Below the pieces are notes generated by a model. The model saw nothing but the letters and a program-made list of their open reading frames with translations. It was not told the origin of the DNA and ran no database searches. Positions 20,499 to 31,498 of a DNA stretch of 64,000 nucleotides are shown here, in pieces (position 1 is the stretch's first letter; the number at the start of each line of letters is the position of its first letter). Source of the stretch: Halicephalobus mephisto (taxonomy: Eukaryota; Nematoda; Chromadorea; Rhabditida; Panagrolaimidae); contig SWDT01000005.1 in NCBI GenBank assembly GCA_009193035.1, forward strand, positions 62,001 through 126,000. The letters are read 5' to 3'. The translations under genes were made by a program, and so were the position numbers.

Positions 20499-21319
20499 GG
20501 TTTCGTCACAGGACTTGGCAGATTACTGGAAATTAAGCTTGAAATTTAGGACGATGAATACTAGACTTGAAATTACAACGATCAATAAAATACGGAAAAA
20601 CACGCATGAACCCAACCCAGCAAGGGACACGAATAACGAATCAGTGAAATAACTGCGGGGTGTGGACACCGTTATCACGATATATCGAAACTGATGATTC
20701 ATCTCAAGATTACTTACAACTGGTAATTATGACGTCAGAACAAGGATTTCGAAATACATAAGCTTACGTAAACGAGGTCAAAGACGTTTTTACAGGGGAA
20801 TTGACGATAATAAGCTTCAAAACGACAACAAGGGACACAGGAATATAACGATAAGACAGAAAAGTGATCGGAAATCAATTCCAATATTTCACGTGAGTCC
20901 AATAAATGACATTTTTCTAGTTTTTTTTGGATTTTCGCACATCAATAAAATCTCAAAAAATGTGTCATTGTGGATTTACCAAATAAAAACAGAAAATTCG
21001 AGGATTTATACAGGATCAAAATGAGAACAAATAGAAAACACGAGGTCGCTCGTTCGTCTCAAAGAGCTCTGTTCGTCCTGCTCCTTGTGGTCTCACAACG
21101 ATTTTCTTGCTTGTCGTACGGCCCAAGCGAGAGCGAAAGAAGAAAGTCGAACACAAAAGAACCAGTTACAATTGGGAAATTGCCCCAAGCAGCCTACTCA
21201 TGTGATTTTCTGTATACTAAGCGGTGATTGTGCGATCCTATCCGTGTTGCGTTGTAAAATTACCTAGGATTTTCTGTTTTAGTTTTAGGTATCTCAAAAC
21301 TTGCCGTAAATAGCGTGAG
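20499..21319. promoter_or_regulatory. Divergent promoter region of vps-32 (-) and icd-1 (+)
   Basis: 820 bp between two start codons on opposite strands. A minus-strand acceptor (TTTCCAG, AG at 20526-20527) precedes vps-32, and a plus-strand CTGTTTTAG/TTTTAG pair (AG at 21281-21282 and 21287-21288) precedes icd-1; both could be trans-splice sites. Open frames inside (such as 20970-21227) are unsupported. It is less AT-rich than other intergenic regions. Confidence 0.5.
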
Positions 21320-21881
21320 ATGAACTCCGACAAGATCAAGAAGCTTCAACAAGCGGCGGAGCAAGTCCGTACCGGTGGAAAGGTGGGTTTTATGGTTTGT
21401 CATTGGAAATCGATATATGAACTCGTTTTTAGGGAACTGCCCGTAGAAAGAAGAAGGTCGTTCACAAGACCGCCGCAAGCGATGACAAGAAGCTCCAAAG
21501 CAACCTTAAGAAGATGTCAGTTACCAATATTCCTGGAATTGAGGAAGTCAACATGATCAAGGACGACGGAACGGTCATCCACTTCAACGCGCCGAAAGTC
21601 CAAGCCTCTGTGCCCGCCAACACCTTCTCTGTCACCGGTGCCGCTGAGAACAAGCGTAAGTCCACTTCCCCCTTAATCGGCTGAATCGCCCTGCTTCAGA
21701 GATTACCGAGATGCTTCCGGGTATCCTAAATCAACTTGGACCTGAATCATTGACTCATTTGAAGAAGCTGGCCAACAACGTTACCACGCAATTCAAGCCT
21801 GGAGATGATGCTGATATTCCAGATCTCGTTGGAGACTTTGATGAAGCCCCAGCTGCCGAGGCTGAGAACGCTACTGCATAG
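21320..21881 (+). CDS. icd-1: Nascent polypeptide-associated complex beta subunit (BTF3/ICD-1)
   Basis: Exons 21320-21382, 21433-21655 and 21700-21881 (introns 50 and 44 nt) give 155 residues, typical of beta-NAC. The N-terminal part has the ribosome-binding basic motif ARRKKK (about 24-29). The NAC domain runs roughly 35-100 and includes [18 protein letters not shown] and [15 protein letters not shown]. The C-terminal part ([16 protein letters not shown]... LANN) is also family-typical. The protein forms the heterodimeric NAC with the alpha subunit at the ribosome exit tunnel, and in C. elegans loss of icd-1 triggers cell death (established). Codon use is GC-richer than its neighbours, as expected for a highly expressed gene. 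The TRAPPC13-like gene follows 210 bp downstream in the same direction. Confidence 0.95.
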
Positions 21882-22019
21882 ACGTGCCTAAGCTCATTCA
21901 TTGTTCTCCGTTGTTTTTGTGAAATCAAGAATGTTTGTTACAATATTTGTCGATAAGATTTGTATTGTTAAGCAATATAGATGTTGTTGGCATCTGTAAA
22001 TATCTTGGTTTCTTTCGAT

Positions 22020-22053
22020 CTGCTTGTTTTGTTTGATGGTAATATGGTTTTAG
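22020..22053 (+). promoter_or_regulatory. Possible operon intercistronic signal (U-rich element and SL2-type acceptor)
   Basis: The 210-bp gap between icd-1 and the TRAPPC13-like gene holds a T-rich TTGTTTTGTTTG tract (about 22024) and then an ATGGTTTTAG acceptor ending at 22053, 38 nt before the start codon. Spacing and order fit a nematode operon junction with SL2 trans-splicing. A four-codon upstream ORF starts just after the acceptor. Inference only. Confidence 0.4.
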
Positions 22054-22091
22054 AAATGAATCATTTATAAAGCTTTGGTTGAATTGGAATC

Positions 22092-23460
22092 ATGACGGAT
22101 AAGATGTCGGCTTCTGTCGCGGCTGATGCTGCAATTGCCAAAGACCAGCTTCTCTCGTTGAAAGTGATGAGAATGTCCAAACCATCCTTCAATGAACCGG
22201 TTTGCATGGGTATAGATCCGGCAGATCCTTTCTCAAGTGGAATCGAGAAAGCCATGATCGGGATTAACGGCTGTGAATCGATGGAGCTCCCTCTCGGGTA
22301 TTACTTGATGGCTCCGCAATCTATCGAGTGAGTTACTGGATTTGTTCAAGTAGTAAGTCGGGTATTTCAGTAATATATATCTTGGAGAAACGTTTAGTTT
22401 TTATGTGGTTGTTTTGAATGAAAGTGATCAAGTATGCAGTGACGTCATTATTAAAGCTGATCTTCAGACTCAAACTCAAAGAATTAATCTTCAACCGAAA
22501 TTAGGAGATTCTAATGTTGAATTAGCTCCAGGAAAGTCCTATGGACAAATGGTTACTCATGAAATAAAAGAAACTGGACAACATATGTGAGTTTTTATAT
22601 GGGAATTGACAATGAATGGATTTTTTAGTCTTGTTTGTGCTGTTAATTATCGAACTCCAGATGGTGAGAAAATGTATTTTCGGAAGTTTTTTAAATTCCC
22701 AGTTAATAAACCAATAGATGTTCGGACTAAATTCTACAATGCTGAAGACAATGTTAATAACGATGTGTATTTGGAAGCTCAGATTCAGAATTTATGTACA
22801 TCAGCAATTGTTTTGGAGAAAGTGGCAATGGAACCGTCGGAAGGGTATTCGTGTAAGGAAATTAAGCCTACTGTAATTAACGAAGATGAAGCTGGTCATG
22901 TGTATTTGCATCCGAAAGCTGTTCGACAGTATTTATTTTGTCTCTCGCCGATTGTGTTTGATAGCTCATTGACGCATTATAAAGGAGTTTCGTCGATTGG
23001 GAAACTGGATATGATTTGGAGATCGGCTATGGGAGAGAGAGGTAGACTTCAAACAAGTTCGCTCCAGAGGATGGCTCCTGGTTATGGAGATTTAAGATTT
23101 TCAATAGAACAAATTCCGGGTGTTGTTGAATTATTAAAACCGTTTACGATTGTTTGTAGACTTCATAATTGTTGGTAAGTTTAAAGTTGTTTTAAAAAAT
23201 TTTATCGAGATTTTTACAGCGAACGACCACTGGACTTGGTTCTTTCATTTGATGGATTTATTCAGTCGGGCGTTGTGTTTTGTGGCACAAGTGGTCAGCA
23301 TCTTGGACAAGTACCCCCTGGCAAATGTGTTCAATTTAATTTGATTTTGTTTGCAACAACAATTGGAATGCATAGTATTTCGGGAATACGCGTTACGGAC
23401 ACATTCTTAAGAAGAACCTACGAAATTGATGAAGTTGCACAATTTTTTGTTAAAAAATAA
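22092..23460 (+). CDS. TRAPPC13-like trafficking protein
   Basis: Exons 22092-22327, 22371-22586, 22629-23174 and 23220-23460 (introns 42-45 nt) give 412 residues; human TRAPPC13 is about 417. The sequence is collinear with the DUF974/TRAPPC13 family: LSLKVMRMSKPSF near the start, IYLGETFSFYVVVLNES across the first junction, a TQRINLQ region, LVCAVNYRT and FRKFFKFPV, then a beta-rich C-terminal half (GKLDMIWRSAMGERGRLQTS; PFTIVCRLHNC). It is an accessory subunit of TRAPP-III-like complexes acting on Rab1/Rab-family GTPases in ER-Golgi and autophagic traffic. Likely the downstream gene of an operon with icd-1. Codon use is more AT-rich than that of icd-1. Confidence 0.88.
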
Positions 23461-23734
23461 TTTATTTTTATTAATGATTATTGATCGATTAATGATCAGG
23501 GAAGAATGTTTCCGGATAATTCTAAAAATAGAAAAATTTTGGACAAAATTGAGTGGGAAATATGGGTTTGTCAGGTCGATATCAATTTTTTAAAGTAGAT
23601 TTTAATTGATTTTTGTTGTTATCAGTACGGGGAGTGAGTCAATTTTGGGATGTTTACAGTTTTGAGGAAGTTGTTAGAAGTATATAAAATAATGGAAAAT
23701 TTTGATTATATCGAGAAAATTTAAATTGAAGAAA
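23461..23734. other. Short intergenic gap
   Basis: AT-rich gap between the TRAPPC13-like stop and the next ATG. No AATAAA is seen in the first 100 bp. Contains a TATATAAAATAAT stretch at about 23680, near where a core promoter for the next gene would lie. Confidence 0.3.
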
Positions 23735-25497
23735 ATGATGAAATTTTTTCAATTTCTTGTTGGTTTTTTTGTTGTTTTTACTGTAAGTTCCTATGTTATT
23801 GAAGAAGAAGATTATCAAAAATCTAAATTGCCTGTGTTGTTGAAGACGTTGAGATTGAGGACTTTTTCACTCAAGGATGGGAAGTACGACTATGTACCTA
23901 GGGCTCATTTGAGACAATTGAGACTTAGACCGACGATTGTCAAGAAGGAGATGGATTTTCTTGGAGATGTTAGTGAAGAAGGAAAGGAAAGGAATCTGAA
24001 GTCGTTGGAGGCGGTAGAGAAGAAGGATTGAGAATTTTGAAGGAATCTGAAGTCGTTAGAGACGGTGGAGAAGATGGATTCAGAATCGTGAAGGACTCAA
24101 AAGTCGACCGGAAAGATGGATTCAGAATCCAGAAGGAATCAAAAACTCTTGAAGATGACGAAGAAGATAGATTCAGAATCGTGAAGGTATCTGAAGCCGA
24201 CCGAAAAGATGGATTCAGAATCGTGAAGCGATCTGAAGGTCTTAGAGATGATGAAGAAGATGAATTCAGAACTCAGAAGAGATCTGAAGACGATGACGAA
24301 GAAGAATCTGAATCCCCGAAAAATAAACTTCCTGGATGGGGACAGATTGGAAGACATCGACGTCCGAAGACTTACTCCCACAAGGTCCTACCATACCCTG
24401 TGCCCAGATTCGACAGACCCAGAAGAATCCGCGGACCGAGAAGACGTCCCATCAGCTGCAACGACGATCATCTCAAGGTAAGCGGATTTCGTGATAGGAC
24501 GTTTCTGTTCCGAAAATTCATGTTCTAATTTTTGCAACTTTAATTTAAAAATGAAAAACGAAAAATTATTTTAAATAACTATATCTGTTATATAGTATTT
24601 TCGAGAATATTTTAGGCAAGTTTCCACTTTTTTAAAGTAGTTTTTATGTAAAATTTAGTTTATCCTTAAAATCCTGGATTCTGGAGGTTGATTTTTTATT
24701 ATAATTTTAGATTCAGAATCTACAAATTTTATTACAGTATATAAGTATTTTTTTCAATTCCAACTCTAAAATTAAAATATGTGCTCCAATTATAAGTATC
24801 GGTTAACTCAGAATCCTGGATTCTGGAGGTTGATTTTTTATTATAATTTTAGATTCAGAATCTACAAATTTTATTACAGTATATAAGTACTTTTTTCAAT
24901 TTCAACTCTAAAATTAAAATATGTGCTTAGAACAAAAATTTTACAACTATAAATTTTTAATTTTAAAATAATTTTTAGCAAGTTACGAAATGTTTCAAAC
25001 ATTACTTCAGAAATTTCGAACTTTTTCTCGTCGAAGATAAACTTCCAGAAATTTCGGAAGTTCATAAAAAAATGTCGAAAATTAACGAATATAATCAAAA
25101 TAAAAAATTTCACGAAGAATTCACAGGATGCTACAGAAGCACTCCAGTCACGTGTTATGAATCCCGAAATTTGGAAAAAATAATTCTGAATCCAGAAGAA
25201 GCGGATATTTATTCAGCTTTTTTCACTTCTGCTGAATTCATGTTCAAAAACGAAAAATTCGAAAATATCGTAAATTGTTTTTTGGAAAATTTAGAATCTG
25301 TTTTTTCTGTCAAAAAAAATGACGATGAAGAACAAAAAAAATTCAAATGTAACGATGCTCGTCTGAAGTTCCAAAAAGCAAGAAACGACTTCAGAGAAAA
25401 ATGTGAACATCTGGAGTCTTCTGGAGACATCGAAAAATGGTTGGTCCCGTTCATCAAGAGACAATCCATCGGACAATTCTGTCCTCGATTGACTTAG
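23735..25497 (+). CDS. Secreted protein with DGFRIVK repeats and Cys-rich (DUF19-like) C-terminus; reading frame broken
   Basis: The ATG at 23735 opens a signal peptide (MMKFFQFLVGFFVVFTVSS), then a basic segment in one frame to a TGA at 24029. The next open frame, shifted by one and usable from about 23977, carries ~5-6 tandem repeats of a 17-20-residue unit (DGFRIVK-x-SE), a linker rich in R and P, and ends at a GTAAGC donor (24477). The second exon starts at 24979 after TTTTTAG, keeps phase, and ends at 25497. The domain from SCNDDHLK to the end has about nine cysteines spaced like the T20D4.11-like (DUF19) domain of nematode secreted proteins; that assignment is tentative. The frame break falls in a purine run (about 23975-23995), so it could be a sequencing/assembly indel, an unseen intron, or a real pseudogene. 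Function unknown. Confidence 0.6.
24666..24932 (+). repeat. Direct duplication inside the intron of the secreted-protein gene
   Basis: Two nearly identical ~115-bp copies, at about 24668-24783 and 24811-24926, each beginning CCTGGATTCTGGAGG and containing AGATTCAGAATCT (a palindrome). Related single copies with AATCCAGGATTCTG lie at about 37312-37440 and 38125-38262, so this is a dispersed family. Confidence 0.75.
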
Positions 25498-26106
25498 AAG
25501 AAGGTTTCTGATTTTTCGATCTGTATCATTTTTTAATTTTTAAATTGTCGAGACAGAAAACTGAACCAAAGGTCCTGAAACGACACCCTGAATATCAGAA
25601 CATGGGATACTGTATTTTGTAAGTGAAGTTTAATTATTGTATTGAAATCATACTGTAAATTGTACCCTTGTCGTTCGAGTAAAGTTATTAATGAACTTCT
25701 GTTTTCTATCTCGACAATTACTATTTAAAAAACAGTGACTGAAAATGGACACTATCTTTGATCTACATTTGAGCTACTGAATTTACTATTGGAACAGAAA
25801 ACTAAAGCAAACTAAATAGGTCTTGAGGAGATAGTCTGAATATCAGGGAATTTGGGATACTGTAGGACATGAGTGGGGCTTTTGGTTGTTGTGTGTTGAA
25901 ACTTGTTAATTAGGTGTGGGGACAAAAGACTAGAGAGGTCTTGAAACGATAACCTGAAAATCAGGGAGCGTGGCATACTGTAGAACACAAATGGGACCTT
26001 TGGTTATCTTGTGTCAATATTTATTATGTACAGATTGTATTCGTTTCTTATTGTTCGAGTGGAGGTTATTATTACACTTTTGTTTTCTATCTTAACAATT
26101 GCATAA
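25498..26106. repeat. Three degenerate tandem copies of a ~180-bp repeat
   Basis: Units share the order GACAGAAAACTGAA / GGTCCTGAAACGA / TGAATATCAG / GGGATACTGTA and a GTTCGAGT...TTCTGTTTTCTATC end (about 25548, 25800 and 25920; first and third have the full 3' part). The third copy is interrupted or bounded by the small MITE at 26107. No ORF. Confidence 0.6.
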
Positions 26107-26195
26107 GGGAGCTTGCCTGAAATATATAAAGCTTACAGGGGAAGGGGGTCCCAGAAAAGCACCATGTAAACCTTATATATTTTAGGTAAGCTCCC
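26107..26195. mobile_element. Small MITE with ~31-bp terminal inverted repeats and TAA duplication
   Basis: An 89-bp element starts GGGAGCTTGCCTGAAATATA and ends with its near-perfect inverse (three mismatches over about 31 bp). It is flanked by TAA at 26104-26106 and 26196-26198. A 3-bp TWA-type target duplication is the signature of PIF/Harbinger elements. No coding capacity. Confidence 0.65.
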
Positions 26196-26198
26196 TAA

Positions 26199-26561
26199 GG
26201 TGTTCCTTGAAGTTTTCTGAAATCACATTTAACAGAATAGAAGCAACACATAAGATCTCTTGGATTATGGTTTTCATGTTATTTGATTTTAACTGAGTGC
26301 TATTCATAACAGGATTGCAATCTAACAGAAGATTAATCACAACTGAGTGTAATCAACGTAATAGTACTTTTTTAACTAGAAACAAACATGGTCCAAATGT
26401 GTTAATTACATTCAGTTACAATCAATTTTCTGTTAGATTGCAATCCTGTCATCGATTTACTTAGTTAAAATCAAATAACATGAAAACCGTAATCAGGGGA
26501 TCTTATGTGTTGCTTCTATTCTGTTAAATGTGATTTCAGAAAACCTGCGTTACGGTACACC
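26199..26561. mobile_element. Foldback (long inverted-repeat) element
   Basis: Arms of ~165 bp, from GGTGT at 26199 inward and ACACC at 26561 inward, are inverse copies (for example the GAAATCACATTTAACAG word and its complement), with a loop of about 40 bp. The outermost ~15 bp of each arm is more diverged. The whole could fold as one hairpin. A diverged relative is at 1-215. Confidence 0.75.
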
Positions 26562-26670
26562 ATATCCGAACAGTTCTTGCGTTAGTCGTTTAGGGACCAA
26601 TTTATATCAACAATGACACGACACCATGAACAGCGACTTCAAATGTAAAATAAGTTTTTATCCTAAATAA

Positions 26671-29600
26671 TCACACACAATCTTGTTTGAGAGTGTCAAA
26701 GGACTCGTAGGTACTCGATCGGCGAGAAGACATGATGGATTCGATTCTTTTCGAAGATCGCGTTTGATCACTTACTGTAGAAACTGATTCATCTTCCATT
26801 TGCATCCACGACTCGAGATTCGGCAATTTTGAGTTCTTCGACATCATGAATTCTCCAAGCATCAGAAACAGCAAGTACCTCAAATTCCGATTTTTCCAAA
26901 TTATAAACACAAACTTTTAAGCAAAATTTAAAAAAATAATTTTTACAAAATATTCTTACATAAATTTAGGGACTCGTACAAAACTGAAAAGTTTTACAGT
27001 ATTTTAAAAACTTTTTATAATTTTGAATAAATTTAAGAATTTTCACAGTACTTTAGATTTTTATAATTTTGAACAAATTTTATTTTTTACAATATTTTAG
27101 ATTTTTATAATTTTGAACAAGTTTTAGTTTTTACAGTACTTTAGATTTTTAAAATTTTCAATAAATTTAAAAATTTCTAAAATGTTTAAAAACTTTTTAT
27201 AATTTTGAACAAGTTTTAGTTTTTACAGTACTTTAAATTTTTATAATTTTGAATAAATTTAAAAATTTCTAAAATGTTTAAAAACTTTTTATAATTTTGA
27301 ATAAATTTAAAAATTTCTACAATATTTTAGATTTTTATAATTTTGAATAAATTTAAAAATAAACTTACTCGAAGTGTCGAAATCCGGCAACTTCGGCCGT
27401 GATGGACAGGTAGGCCAGTCCTTTTTTTCCGATAACTTCCAGAAATTCTTCAGAATCCCCAAAGTTGACACCTCTGTCTTCTCTTAGAAAAACATCTATT
27501 TGTGATTTCAGAATTGAGTAAAACCGCTGGATTCTGGAAGCGATGAAGAAATCCACAACTGAGATTCCCAAAAATAAAAATCCCTGGATCCAGTGAAAAA
27601 CGGCATAAATAATTCCGATTATTTCGAAATTTGAAAATGAAACAACTCCGAAAATAAAACAATTACTCGACAGCAGAATACCCCATTGGATTACGGTAAC
27701 GAAGAAAACCGGAACCAGATGACTAAGTTCATATTTGGGAATCTTGTCGAAATCCCCGAGGAAAAGCCAGTGCTTCGACCTCAAGACTGAAAGTTAATTA
27801 TCCTTATTCAGCACCACACTGGAGCACTTACCGTCTCTACAGACCACAGTTCCGTTTCGAAAGCCACTCATTCGCACCGGGATCTGGGGAAACTTCGAAA
27901 TCAGGTCTTCGTAGAGGTCTCTAAAAAGACCATTTTCATCTGCAAAAAATAAAATCAAAAAAAAATTCAATTTTTAAAACTCCAAAAAATTTAAAAATAA
28001 AAATGTTAAAAATTTTCAAAAATTCAAAAAAATTTAAAAATAAAAATTTTCAAAAATCTAAAAATGTTAAAAAATTTCAAACATCCAAAAAAAATTTTAT
28101 AATTAAAATTAATTATTCAAAAGTTTCAGAATTTCATGATCCTGAAGCCTTAGTTTTTGTGGTACCGGAAATATTTGTTTCAGAAAATTCGTAAAATTTG
28201 TAAATATGAATTTGTGTACTCTTGTCGACACCAAAAATCAGAGTATTGTGCACTTACGAGGCTTCAAAAAGTCCCGAAACTACACCGAAGATTTCGCAGC
28301 TCAAATACCATAAAAATAATAAAATTCTGAAAAAATGTCTCAAAAGGAATTTTCAGAACTTTCCAGTTAGGACCATATTTGAAGAATATTTATTTTTTAA
28401 AATTATTAAAATTGTCTCGAAAGGAATTTTTAGAATTTTCCAGTTAGGACCTTGATTGCTCTAAATTATCTTTATTTTTTTGAATTATTAAAATTTATGA
28501 AATGCATTTTTGAAAAATTCTACAAAATTGTCTCAGAAGAAATTTTCAAAACTTTCCAGTTAGGACATTATTTGAAGAATATTTTTTAAATTATTAAAAT
28601 TTATCAAATATACTTTTTGAAAAATTCTGAAAAATTGTCTCGAAAGGAATTTTCCAGTTAGGACCTTGATTGCTCTAAATTATCTTTATTTTTCAAAAAT
28701 TATTAAAATTTATGAAATGCACTTAAAAATTCTACAAAATTGTCTCGGAAGGAATTTTTAGAATTTTCCAGTTGAAATCAGAAATTGCAAAAATTTTATT
28801 TTTGAACTTTTTTGAAATCATTGTTTTTTAAATAATTTTGTAATTTTTCAAAGTTATTTTTAAATTGCTTTTTTACAAATAATAGATTTTTATTTTCAAA
28901 ATCCCTAATTTCGATGTTGTTCGAGAATGTGAGCCACCTACAGTACCCAAGGAAGACCCGGACTATAATCTGTTTTGCTCATTGAAATCGGAGCGATTAA
29001 TTACTTTAAATCCGTGTAATTAATCGTTAATCGAAAAACTTCAAATTTTAAAAAAAGATTAATTTCACGTGACTAACGTGTCCGGACGCGGAAATCCGGA
29101 TAACCATGTTCATTAAAAACTTGCCTAATCTGATCCTGTGTTCCCAGTGCCAGTCCCGGAGCCATTCATAGACGGCTATCCAGATAAAAATCGAAGAATA
29201 AACCTGAAAAAAACGGATTAAAAATAAGTGCAAAAATTAAAAATCAGATTTTTTTGAGATTTTCGAAAATATTTTTAAAGTTTCATGGATTTCGAAAGCC
29301 TAGACAAGAATGATGAGATTCTGAAAGGCTTCCAGAAGATCTTATTAGGTTTCAGAAATTTCAATAAAATGATAGAAAATTTTTAATGATTTTAGAAAAC
29401 TTTAAAAAATTTAGAAATTTGAATAAGGTTATAGAAAATTTTTAATGATTTTAGAAAACTCTAAAAATTATCCGATTTAATTTTGAAATACTTTAAAAAT
29501 TTAGAAAATTAAAATAATTTTAAAAAATTTTCAAAAAACTTTCAGAAGCTCCCAATTGGATTCCAGAAAACATTAAAAATTATCCGATTTAATTTTGAAA

Positions 29601-30480
29601 TACTTTAAAAAATTTAGAAATTAAAAAAAATTAAAATAATTTTTAAAAATTTCGAGTTTTTAATTTTTTTTTTAAATTTTCGAAAAATTAAAAACTTGCA
29701 AATACAAATATCTTTGAAAATTTTTGCAGAATTGAATGTGATTTCATGACATTTTGAAACTCTCAAAATTTCAGAAAATTTCAATTGATTTTAAAATTTT
29801 TGACAATCTTCAAAATTTCAGAAATTTATTAAATTTTTAAAAAAATGCAATTTCAAATATCTTTGAAAATTTTTTTAAACCTTCAAGATTTTAGAAAATT
29901 TCAATTTTCTACCATATTCTGAAATTTTTTGTTTTTTAATCAACTTTTGTAAAATTAAAAAAGTTTATAAAAATCCAATATTTTTTGAAAATTCTTAAAT
30001 TTTCAAATTTTTTATTTGCTAATTTTGTTTGAAAGTAAACAATTTTTTAAACATAATCCAGATTTTAATTTTCGATTAATCTAATGTCTCACCGTGAAAA
30101 TAACAATAATCTCGGTTAATGGCCTCGTTATCTTTAATTCCGGTGTCCTTAGGCTAATCCGGCATTTGGACTCTAGCCTGAGGGAGACGACGTCGAAGTT
30201 GGCTCTGTACCCCGCCAGAGTCAGGTCGAAAACGAAAATGCAGAATCCTGTCAGGTATACTGTAAAAATTAAAAAAAAAGAATATTCAAGAATCTAAAAA
30301 CGGAAGTCATACTGTAGAAGTTTGAAAAACAACTTACAGTAGCCTCGAAACGAGGATTTGGTTTTTTCATTTCGAAGAACAAAATAAAAAAAAATAAAAC
30401 AAAAACAACAAACCTGACCTGGGAATTGGAAAGGGCCTCAGGGCATTCTTGTCTACATCTGACAATTTCCACCTAGTCAT
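26671..30480 (-). CDS. Four-transmembrane protein of unrecognised family, seven exons
   Basis: Model: 30480-30414, 30259-30093, 29203-29078, 28969-28942 (28-nt microexon), 27939-27832, 27786-27369 and 26878-26671, total 1122 nt, 373 residues. Phases match at every junction. The microexon and the last acceptor (TTTGAG) are the weakest choices; without the microexon the phase fails. Four hydrophobic segments are seen: VYLTGFCIFVFDLTL, EIIVIFTVYSSIFIWIAVY, LVPVFFVTVIQWGILLSS and IIYAVFHWIQGFLFLGISVV. An extracellular or luminal loop follows the second, and a Ser-rich hydrophilic tail ends the protein. It starts MTRWKLSDVDKNALRPFP. I do not recognise the family. Introns are large for this region (up to 1.0 kb) and filled with degenerate AT repeats. 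Confidence 0.6.
26880..27368. repeat. AT-rich tandem array in the last intron of the four-TM gene
   Basis: Degenerate units of about 55-60 bp of the type TTTATAATTTTGAAYAAATTT followed by TTTACARTAYTTTAGA, at least six copies from about 26990 to 27360. Confidence 0.6.
28210..28790. repeat. Tandem CCAGTTAGGAC repeats within an intron of the four-TM gene
   Basis: Five copies of TTTCCAGTTAGGACC/T preceded by TTGTCTCGAAAGGAATTTT, alternating with two kinds of follow-on sequence (GAAGAATATTT or TTGATTGCTCTAAATTATC), giving units of ~85-100 bp. Confidence 0.6.
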
Positions 30481-31097
30481 CGAATTTGAATTTTAAAAAA
30501 TTTTATCAAATTAAAATTTGAATTTTAAAAAATTTTATCAAATTAAAATTTTAAAAAATTTTATCAATTTTAATTTTAAAAATTTTTTATCAAATTTTTA
30601 TTTTTTTAAAGATTTTCCAAAACAAAATAATTCTTAAAAAATCGAAATTTAGAATTAAATTTTTTAAAATATTCTGAAATAAAATAATTTAAAAAAAATC
30701 GAAATTTAAAATTTTTTATTTTTTTAAAGATTTTCGAAAACAAAATAATTTTAAAAAAATCGAAATTTAGAATTGAATTTTTTAATTTTTTATCACTTTT
30801 TTTGAAAAACCGATGAAATAGTTGAAAATAAAAATAAAAAATACACTTAATTAAAAAAATTATTAAAATTGATTAAATTTAAAAAAAACAAAAATGTCCA
30901 AAATGGAATTTCCAAATTTGGAAAAAAATCTTGAATTTTTCCAACTTTCGATATTTGGAATTTTACGCATTTATTCTAATTTTTCAGTTTTAGAAGAGTA
31001 TTAAAGAAAAATTAAATATGGATTCTGAACATATCTGATAAGACATAAAATTAGATATAACTCGTTTCGAAAGGTCACTTGGAGTAAAGTACCTTTT
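30481..31097. other. Upstream flank of the four-TM gene
   Basis: Low-complexity AT-rich array to about 30950, then one diverged unit (GATATTTGGAATTTTA ... AAATTAAATATGGATTCTG) of the family seen three times at 17235-17640. No ORF. Confidence 0.4.
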
Positions 31098-31498
31098 TAC
31101 ACAAAAAACATAATTTTTGATCCAGTAAAAAATGCAAACCGTCACTATTTTTTAATTTTCTTCATAAATGTCAAATATTTATGAAAAATGTGACAATTGT
31201 TACGTTTTTATCACATTTTGCAATTATTACTGATCTAAAAGTTATACTTTTTTGTGAACATAATACAACTATACACTGAATCTAATGTATCCGATATATC
31301 AGAACCATGTTAGTGTATCCATATATAACATACAATCCATCGATATCAACACACAAAAGGAAATGCAACTTTTGACTTAATAACAAATGGATATCATCAC
31401 TATTGTAATTTTCTTCACAAATATAAAATAGTAATGAAAAAAAATGACGATTTTGTCACATTTCGCAATTGTTACTGGACCAAAAGTTACTTTTATTT
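31098..31498. mobile_element. Two copies of the ~155-bp palindromic MITE flanking one 92-bp-type unit
   Basis: Copies at about 31098-31259 and 31349-31497. Each begins with ACACAAAAAAC...TTTTTGATCCAGTAA-like sequence and ends with its inverse (TTACTGATCTAAAAGTT...TTTTTGTG), with GTCAAATATTTATGAAAAATGTGAC in short pieces inside. Between them lies one unit of the ATCCGATATATCAGAACC satellite. Confidence 0.75.

Noticed and set aside
20970..21267. Two overlapping ORFs in the vps-32/icd-1 divergent region
   Set aside because: They lie in the intergenic promoter region, have no homology I recognise, and the icd-1 start is clearly at 21320.
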